Origin: Deroplatys truncata
Lineage: Eukaryota > Arthropoda > Insecta > Mantodea > Mantidae
Length of the DNA: 64,000 bases
Direction of reading: 5' to 3'
Assembly: GCA_030765065.1 (NCBI GenBank)
Contig: CM060984.1
Coordinates: 99,615,488 to 99,679,487 of the forward strand
The notes under the pieces were generated by a model. The model searched no databases. It saw only the letters and a list, made by a program, of their open reading frames with translations, and was not told where the DNA came from. Below, piece after piece: positions 10,844 through 24,400 of this stretch. The position numbers and the translations under genes were made by a program. Within the stretch, counting starts at the first letter, position 1. Each line of letters opens with the position of its first letter.

Positions 10844-11736
10844 AAATCTGATGTGTTACATTCACATGGCTTTCTCTACCCTCTATCTTTTATTAGTGGC
10901 ATACAAATTATATTACAAAATATTATTTTCCTATCTACTTCATTTTAATCCAGGTACCTAAATCTTTCCGGAAATAGCTCTATTAGACATTTCATTGTAG
11001 ATGCAAAGTGAATAGCCATAGTCAGATGTTTTAGAACTGGTCGCTATACGCTAGCCTTAAATTCCACATTCTTTCCATGAAATCGCAGGAAACAATTGAA
11101 AATCGACAAGACTTTAAAAGAATGGCTAAGTATTGAACAATTCGAACTCTTAATAACAGATATCTCGGAGATGGCTGATGCTACAAAAATGTTATTTAAA
11201 ATAAATTGAGTTTTAAAGAGATATAATGTGTAGTACGTTTTCGTCTATCGCATAACGTTTAACAGTGGTTTATATCAGTTTATACAAAATTCCTTCCAAA
11301 TGAAGAGTACTTCACAGGCTCTTCCCAGAGAATTCAAGATATAAATTTTGTTTGTCATGTAAATATTTTTAATTTGTGATATTTTAATCAAAATCGTTAG
11401 AGCCATTTTTTAGAAAATAAAAAATCTCGAAAATCTTCCATGTAAAGGGTTAGTTTGGGATGGGGGAAAATTCTTGAAAATCTTCGTGTCGCATCTTTGG
11501 AAGATATTGAACTTAAATACCAAGTTTGGTATTTATCCGACTTTTCGTTTTTGAGTTATGCTGTTCACAGACACACAGGACCTTTTTCCAAAAACGTTTT
11601 TTTTTAATTTTCTTTCTTTCTTTGATTCAGGGGGGCCTTATAACAGCATTTCTGTTGAAACTTCGGTATCGAATTTTTGGATGGAACACAATACTTTCCC
11701 TAATTCTACTACGTACGTAGTAGAGAAAGTAAAAAA
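10844..11736 (+). repeat. R1 element, near full length
   Basis: It starts with AAATCTGATGTGTTACA and ends with GTAGTAGAGAAAGTAAAAA. The interior has the usual R1 blocks (ATCTCGGAGATGG, GATCAAAATCGTTAGAGCC-like, TTTTGGATGGAACACAATAC). Its CA tract is very short (CACAGACACACAGG), unlike the copy at 33256. Confidence 0.85.
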
Positions 11737-12432
11737 GCGATAGTCAGATTTTTAAAGAGCATGTCGCTGCGTAATGGCTTTGAAATTCTTGCTTTTTGCA
11801 TGATCACGAAGGAGAGGAGAGGGGAACGACCTACCAGTTCAGAAAGGTATACAGAATTTGAAAATTTAAACTAATAACAAGAAACATCTCGGAAATAGTT
11901 AAAAAAAATTGTACCTATATGACACAAATTGTGCATTTTAACGAGATCTACATTTTCTGTGGAGTAAGATTTCGACTACCTCTTGCGGTTTACCAATTAC
12001 ACAAGAGTCATTCAGAACGAAGAGCGCTTCAGATACCCTTCCCAGAAAATTCAAGATATACCTAGATTTCATTTGTCATGAAAATATCTTAATGAAAATC
12101 GTTAAAGCCATTCTTGAAAAAGTCAACTTCGAAGCATTTTCCATGTAAAGATCTGTTCGGGGCGAGGGGGGGGGCGCGGAGTTATTGAAAGTCTTCGTGT
12201 CGCAACCTAGGAAGATACTGAACTTCAATATAAAGTTTGCTGTTTAACCGAATTTTTGTTTTTGAGTCATGCGGTTCACACACGCACGCGCGCGCGAGCA
12301 GGGCCTTTTTCTAAAACTACTTTTTCTTGGGGAGTATAAAAACCGTATTTCCATTGAAATTTCTGTATCAAATTTTTGGTGGATTACAACACTTCCTCCT
12401 TACTGTAAATACGTAGTAGAAAAAGTTGAAAG
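11737..12432 (+). repeat. R1 element lacking its first ~180 bp, abutting the previous copy
   Basis: It begins directly after the preceding copy at the R1-internal phrase GCGATAGTCAGA and runs to the 3' end block (GTAGTAGAAAAAGTTGAAAG). It carries a GC-rich variant of the tract after the GTTCACA anchor (CACGCACGCGCGCGCG). The head-to-tail arrangement recurs in intron 2 of the chitinase gene. Confidence 0.8.
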
Positions 12433-12789
12433 TAGGTACTTAATAGTCATTCAACTGAAAAGTCAATATATGCAACCAGTAATTTTTGGCACTACAGCCG
12501 AAAACCCGACCGTATGACTGCTGTATCATCTGCTTCCGTTTATATACATCGTGGGTAAAGTGCAGTAGTGGTAATTGATTCTCAAGGACTCATGAGGCTG
12601 AGTGCACCCTGTACTAGACCTCCAAGCATGAGAAGATAATCAATTCCATCTATGTACACAGTAGGTAAAGAAGGTCTTGCATTCAGCGTTCAACGCAAAA
12701 ATGCAATACCTATTTAGATTTCGCCAAAAATGTATGTTTCGAGGCCCTTAAATAAATAAATAAAAAAAAAAGGAACTTTAGAAAAAGAT

Positions 12790-13475
12790 CTACATGTGTG
12801 TCTCTGAACAACATAACTCAAAAACAAAATGTGCAATACATACAAAATTGGTATTTAGGTTGGGCATCTTCAAAAGATGGGACACAAAGATTTTCAAGAA
12901 AATCCCCAAACACTCCTTTACATGGAAAATTTTTCTAAACTTTCAATTTAATTTTCTTAAAATGCCTCTAACGATTTGGATTAAAATACCATATGTTTAA
13001 GTTACTTGCATGACAAATAAAATGCATACTTTGAATTTTCTGAGAACAGCCTGTGAAGCCCTGTTCGTTTGGAAGGTTTTTGTATAATTTTATTTAAATG
13101 GTAAACCATAAGAGATATTCAAAATAGTGTTTCATAAAAAGTGCAGATCTCTTTAAAACACAAAATTTATTTAAAATATTTTCTTTTTGGTTTTTTTTTT
13201 TTTTTTGTTGTGGCATCTGCCATCTCAGAGATATCGGTTGTTATTGGTTTGAATACATTGTCATTTTTTTAAAGTACTGTCACTATTCAGTTGTTTCTTG
13301 TGATGTCATGGGAAGAGATGATGTCATGCATTTCTGTAGCATGTAGCATAGAGCGACCTGGTGTTTAAACATCTGAGTACCAATTCAGTTTTCTCTGTTT
13401 CCCTTGTACCTTTAACAAAATGTGTAATGAAACTACTTCTGCAACTTTTTATCTTGATTAACAGTAAGAGTAATC
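12790..13475 (-). repeat. R1 element, reverse, missing its 3' end
   Basis: Complementary R1 blocks in order: GAACAACATAACTC, then the CTTTACATGGAAAATTTTTC block, then CTAACGATTTGGATTAAAAT, then TAAACCATAAGAGATA, then CATCTCAGAGATATC, and finally a diverged segment to CTTGATTAACAGTAAG. It is more diverged than the copies at 33-42 kb, hence older. Confidence 0.75.
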
Positions 13476-13529
13476 TGTAGAAGCTATACAAAATAAGCCA
13501 TAGTAGGTAGAGGAAGTCTTGTAAATCTA

Positions 13530-13757
13530 ATATATCAGATTTTTTAAAGTTAAGCTTCTTTTAATGGATTAGGTCATATTGGATGCTGAATTATTGAAAT
13601 TGTGAAATGATGCTCTAAAAAGCCCAGAGTCCATAGATCTTGAAGTTACATAACATTCATCTTTTGAGCATTGGGGATAACCCTGAAAAAAAAAATAAAG
13701 AAAAAGAAAACTTATCTAGGTAACTCACCAATCAAGATTCAAACTCAGGAGCTCAAA
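13530..13757 (-). repeat. tRNA-like interspersed repeat, family D copy 1
   Basis: It shares with 61690-61915 the order TGAAATGATGCTC...AGCCC...TCCATA, CTTGAAGTTACATAACATTCATCTTTT, GGATAA and AACTCAGGA. The right end reads on the minus strand as a tRNA-like B-box region (GTTTGAATC-like), suggesting a tRNA-derived SINE in reverse orientation. The boundaries are approximate. Confidence 0.55.
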
Positions 13758-14035
13758 CTTATGATATTTTAATCAAAGTTAGAGCTGTTCTTGAGAAAAT
13801 AAAAAATTGTGAATAGTTTTCCATGTAAAGGGTAGTTTGGAGTGAGGGAATTTTGAAAAATTCATTGTATTGTAGATTAAATGTGAAGCTTAGCATTAAT
13901 TTGAGTTTTTGTTCTTGAAGTATGTGGTTTTCTCTCTCTTTACAAATGCACACATACATGCACATTTTTTAAAATGCTTTTTATTTTGGATTTGGGCAAC
14001 CGCCAAATGTATATTTTGGGTGAAATCTCAATGTG
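13757..14035 (+). repeat. R1 fragment, 3' third
   Basis: R1 blocks GATATTTTAATCAAAG, CATGTAAAGGGTAGTTTGG, then the short CACACATACATGCACA tract, and TATTTTGGGTGAAATCTC. Both termini are lost. Confidence 0.7.
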
Positions 14036-14039
14036 GAGT

Positions 14040-14560
14040 ACCAAGTGTGATGGCTCAGGAGGTCTCGGGTTCAAATCCCGCGGGTTGACCAATCTGAGTG
14101 AGGTTTTTTCATGATTTTCCTCAACCGTAAAGGTAAATACCGGTTTGGATGTTTAATACCATGACCCAAAGTTCCACCTTAAGTCTAAATCAATAGTAAA
14201 CATGAAAAATAGGTAGTAATAGCGAATGCTGTGCCATCTATCCACAGACAATGCAGGTAGACTGGACTGCACCTAATGTCATCTGCAAGGCACGAAGCAT
14301 CCGCCTTTCGATATGAGGGTGGCGGTTGGACTGGACAGTATCCTAATGCCATCTGCACAGCATGGGGCAGGGGATCTGGTTGCTATGTGCTAGGGTCTCT
14401 GTGGACACGATGAAGCAGGTGGTTACAGGGATGAGACCTAGAAGGCTAACTGTCCGCCATACCTCAATCTAAGAGTTATCCACTAACAGATCCATCATGA
14501 TATGACCCTGTAGTTAAAGCAACGTAAAATAGAATAGTAGTAATAATAATAATCATCATC
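14040..14560 (+). mobile_element. tRNA-derived SINE, family C
   Basis: A polymerase III B box (GGGTTCAAATCCCGCGG, from 14068) lies near the 5' end, preceded by a partial tRNA-like head (GATGGCTCAGGAGGTCTC). The body continues for about 450 bp, with an internal duplicated theme (AATGCAGGTAGACTGGACTG, and later GTTGGACTGGACAGTATCCT, each followed by ATGCCATCTGCA-like text), and ends in an AGTAATAATAATAAT tail. Only one copy is present here, so family status is inferred from the promoter-like head and the simple-repeat tail. Confidence 0.65.
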
Positions 14561-15388
14561 AATGCAGAGATTTTGGGTAAAGTGCAATATGGCCTTTATC
14601 ATAGCTAAGCAGTAGAGAAAGTAAAAATTCATTGCTGAATAGATATATACCGATAGAGCATTCTAAAATTGTATCTGTTTGTTGTAAGGAGGCAAATATT
14701 AGTTTCCTGTGAGGAAGGAAATAAATTTTTCTTTTTCTACTTTCTTTATTTTTTCTTTCTTTTGAGGGGGATATCACTGCAAATGATTTTAGTAATAATT
14801 TTACTTGTACTGACAAAGTTAAGGAAATGTATTTAAAAATTATCTTGCTTTGTGGATCCATTCAACAACAATAAACATACAAATTCTCATGCATATATCT
14901 GCAGTGGTCCCCATGCAAAATGCAGGCGCAGCTTTGTATAGGGGTAGGTGGTTTAGCACTACGCTTAAAATTTTCAGAAAAGCAAATATATATTATGATT
15001 CCTTTGGCCCATATTTATCCAAATTTAAATGTCCATGTTTTTTGTCATGTTCTAAAAAATAAGATTATTTGTTTTACCTGAAGGTACTTTTCTTTCTGAT
15101 AATAGCACTTCATCTGCTATCTAGCTCAGATGCAAAGCCTTATACAAGAGTAATAAAATTTGTTTTTCTGAAACCAAAGAAGAGAATTTTGTGGTTGCAT
15201 TTTGTTTGTTATTTGTTCTTGAGAAACTGAATGTTATTCCAACCCTTCCCCTCTAAATCCTGTCTCATCCTACAAATAACTTACCTATATTTTGTTCTGA
15301 TTTCATTATTTAATTCTTTCAAGGTAGGTATTTTTAACCTGCCTGACTTTGGATATATTCATTTTCATGCTACTTTTTATTATTTCAG
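14561..15388. other. Upstream region of the chitinase gene; no coding feature
   Basis: AT-rich, with short frames only. It probably holds the promoter and/or 5' non-coding exon of the chitinase gene, but I could not pick out a TATA box or initiator with confidence. Confidence 0.35.
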
Positions 15389-15401
15389 GGAACACCTTAA
15401 A

Positions 15402-15468
15402 ATGAAGTCAAAGGAAGTGCCTCTTTTCTACATGCTAGCATTCTTCCTAACAATAACTGCAGCTTCAG
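15402..15468 (+). CDS. Chitinase exon 1: start codon and signal peptide
   Basis: ATG at 15402 begins [15 protein letters not shown], a short basic N-region followed by a hydrophobic core and small residues (TAASG) suited to signal peptidase. The donor is CAG|GTAAAT, in phase 1. A good acceptor (TTTATTATTTCAG) lies 13 nt before the ATG, so at least one non-coding 5' exon probably lies upstream. Confidence 0.88.
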
Positions 15469-18400
15469 GTAAATTATAATGTTTAATCTTGCTTCGGAAT
15501 AAATACTTCTTGGAACAGCTGCATCAGATTTTTAAATAATTTTTAGCATTAAATTTGCAGGAAAAATCTGTGGAGATCGTAAGGTACTGTTAATCACATA
15601 TTTATAAGATGCATATTTAATATGAGTGTTCCTGGCACATAAAGCTGTTTTGGCTGGTACATAAAGTTGTGACATTCAATAGAATATAGAGTCATTTCTA
15701 ATGCAACAGCTTGTATTGATTTAGGAGAGAAGCCTGCCAGAGTAGGATGTTATTTTGAGACCTGGGCTACTTACCGTCCTGACTCCAGCAAGTATACTAT
15801 TGAAGATATTCCTGGGGATATGTGTACCCATGTGTTATATTCCTTCATTGGACTCAGCAATGACACATGGGAGCTCCTTGTATTGGATCCAAAGGTATGC
15901 ATCCTGAAATTAATGTGTATATTATTTGAGTTTTCTTTTGCAGATGGGATATAAAGATAGGTTTGCAAACAGTTCTCATATATTCTTGCTTCTTCAGAGT
16001 TGGGATTAGTTTATACATCTGCACACAGTATGTAAAAGGCATTTGGCTACAAATACCAATTTTATAGAACAGCTTGAACACTTTTTAATGAAAAGTTTTA
16101 TTAATCTACGATTATCAGTAGAAGATAGTTCTTTGCACCTCAGGAAAGAGTATGAAGGATACAAAAACATAAGTTGAGCCTTTTAATCTTATAAAAAAAT
16201 CTGGTATGTAACATTCACATGACTTTCTCTATCCACTCATCTGGATACTATTCTTACAAAAGTATATTTTCTATTTACATTTGTAAATCGAGGTAAACAT
16301 TACACATTTCATTACACATTTTGTTGTAGGCACAAAGAGGAAGCAGTAGGCTTAAGTGATAGTCAAAACTTTAAACAATGAGTTGCTTTGATTGATGGCT
16401 TTGAAAATCCATTCTTTGTATGACCATGACAAGAAGAAAGGGGGGAAAAAGGTAGCACCTGAAAAAATTGTAAGGGTTTGAAAATCCAAGTAATAGCAAA
16501 CATATCTCGGAAATGGTAAATGCTACAAAAATTTTATTTGCTTTAATTGCGAGTTTTAATGCAGTGTTCATTTTCTGTAAACTTTTGTGTATCTCTTACA
16601 GTTTACAAGTTATATAAAATTATACCAAATTTATGCAGAATGAAGATTTTGCAGAAAATTCAAGACATATATGTCATTTGTCATGCATATATCATAAACA
16701 TACTATATTTTAAACAAACTCACAGACCCATTCTTGAGGAAACAAAAAAATGACAAAAACATTTCCATGTAAAGTTCTTTGCACTTCAGGAAAGAGTATG
16801 AAAGAAACAAAAAATATAAGGTGAGTATCTCAGTTTTATAGAAAAATCTGATGTGTAGCCTCAAATGACTTTCTCTATACACTCTTCTGCAAACCATTGT
16901 TACAAAAGCTTATTTTTCTATCCACTTCTTGTTAATACAGATAAACCTTCATTACTTACACTTTTCATTCTAGGTATAAGAAGAACACAGTAAGCTAAAG
17001 GATAGTCAAAGCTTTTCAAAGCTGGTCGCTATGTGATGGCTTTGAAATTCTGTTTTATTTGCATCAATACAAAAAAAAAGTTAGGAAAAAAATGAAATAG
17101 CATTTTTGCAGTTGAGAAAAGTATAAAGCATCTGAAAATTCAAATCAAAAAACAATATCTTAGAAATGCTTAACACAAAAAAAAAGTTTGACATAATTGT
17201 GTGCTTTAACAATATCTATATTTTTTTATATAGTAAGATTTTTACATCTCTTACTGCTTACTGTCGTCCTCTGTGTCGAGGGGTACTATGCTAGTCTCTA
17301 GTTCCTGAGGTCACGGGTTCAATTCTGCTGGAGGGCAATGGATTTTTTTCAGATGTAAAATGCTTAGCATGGCTTTCTTCGAAAGGGAAGTAAAGCCAGT
17401 GGTCCTGTGTCATAGGTTTTACAGCACATAAAAGAACCTCATGCATGATAAAGTGGCCTCTGAGCAAAATTTCCAGTCTTTCATGCCTAATATAGAATGG
17501 GACGCTAAGAACCATAGTAGTTAAAGAGCATCCATAAATAAAACTAATTTAATTTCTTACAACTTACCAGGTATGCAAAAGCTATTCAGAATAAAAAGGA
17601 TTTCACAACTTTTTCCATAAAATTCAACATATGTATATACTATATTTGTCATGAACGTAGCTTAAACATATGGTATTTTTATCAAAACCGTTAGAGCCAT
17701 TTTTGAGAAAATCAAAAATATAGACAACTTTTCCATGTAAAGGATAATTTGATATGGGAGATTTTCTTCAAAATCTTTGTGTTGTACCCTTGGAAGATTC
17801 TGAACTTAAATACAAAGTTTCATATTTAATCAATTATTTGTTTTTGAGTTATGTTAATGACAGACGGATGGACAAACAGACAAAGACCATTTTCCTAAAA
17901 AGAATTTTTGGTTCAGGGGGGCTCAAAACATGTATTTCTGGTGGACTCTTGACATAAAATTTTTGGGTGGAACACAAAACTTCCTCTGCTTCTTGTAAGT
18001 GCATAATAGAGAAAGAAAAAAATCTAATGTGATACACTCACATGGCTTTCTCTACTCTTGTACAAACTATTTTTACAAATGCTTATTCACCATCTACTTC
18101 ATGTTAATCGAGATAAACATTTGCAGACTATCTTATTGCTAAGTTTCTTGTAGATGCAAGGGAAATATATATTTACAAGGGCAATATAGAAATACAGTAG
18201 CCTTTAAGCACACACATATCTCTTAATAGCTGGTTGCTAGGTGCAGCATTATTCCCTTTTCCACAGATTAATACTCTTTGCATATCCAAGACAAAAAAAT
18301 GAAAAAATAATTCCCATTTGAGAAAATAAGTATTGAAACATTTAAGGGAATAACAAGCAATATCTCGAAAATGGTTCACTCAACAACAAAAATGTATATG

Positions 18401-21400
18401 ACATAAATTGTGTATTTTAACACGATCTACATCTTTTGTGTAGTAAAATTTTCTCTATCTCTTATGGTTTACCAGTTTACCAAAAGTCGTTCACAATGAA
18501 GAATATTTTGGAGACATTCCCAGAAAATTCAAGCTATACATTTTATTTGTCATGAAAATATCTTAAACATATGTTATTTTAATCAAAATCGTTAGAGCCA
18601 TTTTTGAGAAAATTAAAATTTTCGAAAAATGTTCCACGTAAAGGGTACTCTGGGGTGGGGGGAATTTTTTTTAAAACCTTCGTGTCGCATCTCTGGAAGA
18701 TACTGAACCTAAACACCAAGTTTGGTGTTTATCCGACTGTTCGTTTCTGAGTTATGCTGTTCACAGACAGACACACAGATAGACAGACACACACACAGAC
18801 ATACACACACACGGACATGTTTCCAAAAATGCTTTTTTTGGATTCAGGGGATCTCAAAACATGTATTTCCGGTGAAATCTCGGTATCAAATTTTTGGGTG
18901 GAATACAATACTTCCCCTACTTACTATATGTAGTAGAGAAAGTAAAAATCTGATGCAACTTTCACAACTTTCTCTTCCCATTATCACTTCACAGACATCC
19001 CTTATGTATGTTGCTACTCGTATAGAATATGATTCTTTAATTTACTTTACATAATTACGTTGAACACCTGTATAGAAGTGGTTTTGAATTATGCAATACC
19101 AAATAGTTGCATTACAATGTGAAAATAAAGTTCAACTATTGCTATCAAAAGTGAATTTTTATTATTAATATGATCATGTAGAAAAGAAGGAAAAAAAGAT
19201 ATTCCCAAACTTATAGCATTATATGATGCACTAACAAATTTTGGGAACCTGTGGAAGTATAGCATGAATAGTTTGGATACAGCTGATGCTATGACAAATT
19301 ATGTGACACAAACTGTATATTTTAATGAGTTCTCCAAATTTCCTGTAATAAGTTTACTCAGTCTCCTATAGCTTTTTGATTAAATAAAATTCATGCACAT
19401 GAAGAGGACTTTAGTTTATTCACAGAAAATATATGCTACTGCTACCAGTGTCGCCACCACCTCTGTCCTTCCTTACCTGGAAATTCATGTTTATCAATAT
19501 CACTTTTTCTTAATTAATTCCTTTATTACTGAATATTGGTGGTTAAACTATACGTTATGAGGAAAGAAGGAAATGCCAAAACAAACACCGAACATCAGGT
19601 GAACCATTAGTACCTGGGCAATAAGGTGGCGGCCACACCAGGCAATTGGAAGTGGTGGGCCAATCACTCTCCCTTCTTAAAGTAAATGATTAAACAAACC
19701 GAGGTGAAATAATGAAACCAGGCTTCTAAGGTTATTCACAAAAAATTTAAAGTACATGCCACCACCACCACTGTAACATCGTGAATATCTCAGTATATAT
19801 TTTAATGAAAATCATTAGAACCATTGCTGAGAAAATATAAAAAAGGGTTGTTTGGGGGTGGTGGGGGGGATTTTCTGGAAGCTGTTCCCTTCACATCTTT
19901 AAAAGGTGTCTTAACCCAAACATGAAATTTGGCATTTATCTAACTTTATTTTAAAGTTGTTCACAGACAAACTCACACAAGCACAAACATTTCTTCTAAA
20001 TACAATTTTTTTCTCTTTTGTCTTCAGAGAAACTCAAAACATGTACTTCTGCTAAAAGTAGCTTTTAACTTTTGTCTTTTAATAGGATTCATTTCTGTAT
20101 CATAGATGTCCAAGAGATAAAGTAATATTTATAAAAAAACAATTTAAATCTGACTTCACTGTTACAACATTTTGTACAAAAAATAGTTGTGCTCATTGTT
20201 TACCCTGACATGCTTTGAGTGATCACAATGGTATAATGAAACAGCAAGCAGCCAAATGCTTACAATATTCAGCATTGTTGCCATGCTTGGTGTCTTGTAG
20301 TCAGAGGACTCTGACACAAATAACTGCAGGGTTAGATAAGAAACATGAGCAGCAAATAAATTAAAAGAGGTAAGGTGAGTTAAGGCAAACTATAAAAAGC
20401 AAGGTGAGGTTTAGTGAGAGTGGGCCTTTGAACTTCACACACTCACAGTTTACTTTTCCAGTTTGGGTTTTGTTCTAAGCACTCTTCTAAGCATCAGCTG
20501 TTACATATGTTTAATTCAAACAATAATTGTTCATGGTTTTGAAAATCATCAGCACACAATGACACTGCTCCTAGATATAGCATAGGCCTTTGATAAAGTA
20601 TGGCTTGAAGGCTTAATCCTCAAATCTATTGCATTGGTCTTCCTCAATATTTACTCACTACCATCTGCAGTTTTCTATCAGAATGCACTTTTGTTGTTGG
20701 TGGTAGTACTCAGTCGTTTTGGTGCTCTTATAAAGCAGGAGTTCCACAGAGCTTGATCTCACTCTATTCTTGTTCAACACCTATGATTTTCCTGTTTTGG
20801 TCCCCACTTACACAACTTTATGCACCAATGATACTGTTTTATACTACTCACACACAGATCTCCCCCAAGGCTATTCATACAATTCAAGCCTCTCTTAATC
20901 CTCTTGCTGAGTAGTTTCACACTTGGCAATTACTTCTTAACAATGAATAAAAATGAACCTAAGATATTTTCCTTATGATGAATCACTAACCCCTCTGCCC
21001 TGCATATTCATAATAAACAAATCCTCTGGTTACCTACTACAACTCCATGCTGGACACCAAACTCATTTAGCATGTCCATATCGATTACCTCATTACATTG
21101 ACACCCAGAAGACTTTCTAAACTCTGTTTACTGTTTCATAAGCACACACCTCTTGGTCTTGAATGTTCTCTTCTTTTTTGCAAATCTCTTGTTCAATCCA
21201 TCCTCATATGCAGTTATCTCCACCCTTTACAAGTGCTCCAAAACAGATTGAGGATTGCTACCAATGCTACTTGATTTGTCAGGAAACAGCAGCTACACCA
21301 ATAACTCGGTCTCTTTCCTGTTCAACAGTTTATACGTAAGATTGCATCTCGCTTTTTCTCACACTTGCCAGACGTTCCAGGAGCTGTGAGGTATAATATC

Positions 21401-24400
21401 AGCATATGCAACCACCAGCCCACATGCCTAAAGAGACGATTACCACAGGATCTCCTACCCAGTAATACTGAAGATTCTTATCACTCACTAACTAATTTCC
21501 TCTGAGAATATCACTTTTATTCACTCTATAGTATTTTATCCATATTGCATAGTTAAAAGGAGTCACTTTGGTCTTTCTTGAGATTAATAAATTCTTTATT
21601 TATAGTTTACTGTTCACAGAGATTTGTAAAGCACTGATCGATCATAACAAAAAAATAAAAAAAGTTTATTCCCAATCAACTATTCTTTGATTTCATAATT
21701 TGTTATAAACACATTAGATTTACTCATGGTGTTCACATGCATCAAATACATAAAACAAAAGGAACTGAATTTGCAACTATAAGTGTTGTTATTGTAGGTT
21801 GATCTGGAGATGAATGGGTATGCCAATTTCACAGCCCTCAAGAATAAATTTCCAGGACTTAAAACACAGCTCTCAGTGGGAGGCTGGGCTGAGGGTGGTA
21901 GTAAATACTCTGATATGGTTAGCATCAAAGAGAGAAGGGATTCTTTTGTCCGTAGTGCAGTAGGTATGCAATAATTATAAACAATTCATTTACTCTTATT
22001 GAACTTAATAATGTTATAATTCTAGTGGATGGAAATTCAAATGAATTTTTAAGCTTATTTTATTTAATGTAAAATAATTTGTAAGTATAATTATCTCTCT
22101 AAAGAAGGCTAATCTATAGTTATGAAATATAACATAAGTTTAGAATTGCTTCTTGTTTATTTATTGAATATTATTTTACAGAATACATGAACAAGTATGG
22201 TTTTGATGGCTTTGATTTGGATTGGGAGTATCCTGGAGCAAAAGAACGCGGAGGCATTTCTACAGATAAAGATAATTTCCTACATCTTGTGGAGGAACTG
22301 AAAACAGCTTTTGATAAGGAGGGCAAAGGCTGGGAAATCACCATGGCTGTGCCTCTTGCCAAGTTTCGTCTTCAGGAAGGCTATCATGTTCCAGAACTTT
22401 GCAGGTAAATATAATTTGTTCTTTTTTAATATCTAAAATTAAACAAAATATTAATAAAAATCTATGGCTAATTGCAGTTCCCTTTTTCTTGTATCCAGCT
22501 TCTAATTTCCTGCCCAGCTTAATAAAAATCCCATATTCTTATTTTTGATAGATTTTATAACACCTATGCGCTATGATATTTATTCTAATTACAATTATCA
22601 AGCTACTGTTTTTCTGCTTGATCTAAGTAATATTTCTTGCATTACAAACAAGTTTAAACTAAAATCTATATCTGGAAGGTGAAGTTTAGCAACTTCCTGT
22701 TTGATTATTTCCTTTTTGTCCATTATGCATATATTCACATGTTAAAGGTACAAACAAGACTAGATAAGCTAAACATTTGGGTGTTATGCAGTATCTTGTA
22801 TCTTTTCATCACCAAATTTCAGAAATTAATCTTCAATTTTAAAAACTGGAAATATGTTGCTTCAGGTGAATTCCTTAAAAATAAAATTTGTATGAAAAAT
22901 CTTAAATTGCATAAAATGTATAATAAAACTGTTTTTAATGCAAATTTTCTTTCCAAGCCTTTACCTAAAGATGAGTTTTTGTAAATCCAAAATACTATAG
23001 TAATTTTCACATTAAAAAGAAGTGTATTATTGAACTCTTAAGAAATGTATACTTTGATTAGGTACTTTTTGTTTTACAGGTAATCCATGCAATCTAATCC
23101 CACGTGTTTCTCTTCTGATTTTGTGGAAGACAATAATTACGGAAATAAAGTTTTCAGATGTATAATTCTTAGAAACATTTGTTTTGTTGCATTTAATGAC
23201 AATATCTTCTTTACTACAGACTGATGGATGCAGTTTATGTCATGTCATATGACCTGAGAGGCAGCTGGGATGGTTTTGCAGACACACACAGTCCATTATA
23301 CAAGAGACCTCATGATCAAGGGATATATGAGACCATCAATGTGGTTAGTTTTATTCTTTTGTAGCTTTGAATAGTACTTTGAATTACATTTCATATTTTC
23401 AAGCTGCTGAATTATCTTCTATTTAATGATATCAAGTCTTTGCTCATCAACAGAATGATGGTCTGCAGCTTTGGGTGGACATGGGCTGTTCACCAGACAA
23501 GTTAGTGGTTGGAGTTCCCTTCTATGGTCACACATATACCCTAAGTGATGGAAATACTAATTACAATCCTGGAACAGATATCTATAAACAGGTTGATGAT
23601 GGTACTCCTAGAAATGATACTAATGCACATGGATCCCTTGCTTATTTTGAGGTAAATTTACAGATATTTGAATTTAGTTTTGAGAGCTACAAGTAACTGG
23701 AAAGCCATTATCATCAGGTTTATCAATAGCATGACCTAAGTTACGTTCAATTCAAGTTTTATTGATTCTTTTAAATTAAATTCTGTACATGACACATTGT
23801 GATGTACTGATACATTATGTCAATAAGTATATATTCTTTTTACATTCTGTATTAGTTATCACCAACCATCTGCACATACATTCTACATGCCATTAATTTG
23901 TAAAGAAATACTCAGGGCCACCCTTAGGAGGAAATCATGGCACAACTTGCACCATCAGCAACAGTTTTGGGGGGGGGGGAATTCAACATTTTGGGGGATT
24001 CAAAAAATTCATAGTAAATTAATGTAGGTATTATAAAACACATTTATTACAGTTTTTAATTGAATGCTTGTAATTGTTAATGCAGTTTGTATCTTTAAGT
24101 TTAAGTTTGTTAATCTAAATGTGCTGTATCTCAACCCTCCCCCCCCACAAAAAAAATTAAGTACAGTTCATACTGTATAGTATAATGTGACACATCCAAT
24201 GATAGTTTCTGGAAATGTATAAAAGCAACTATAACATTATAAGTGGCTATGCAGATGTTCAGAACTACACGGTCTATTTAGACAGATACAATAGGATACA
24301 TTGAAATAACTTCTTCTTTCTCTGCTTACCCTTCCACTTTACATCCTCCAGGATTTACAAGCCAATGTCTGGCTCAGATGCCTGTGGGAGGGCAGACAGA

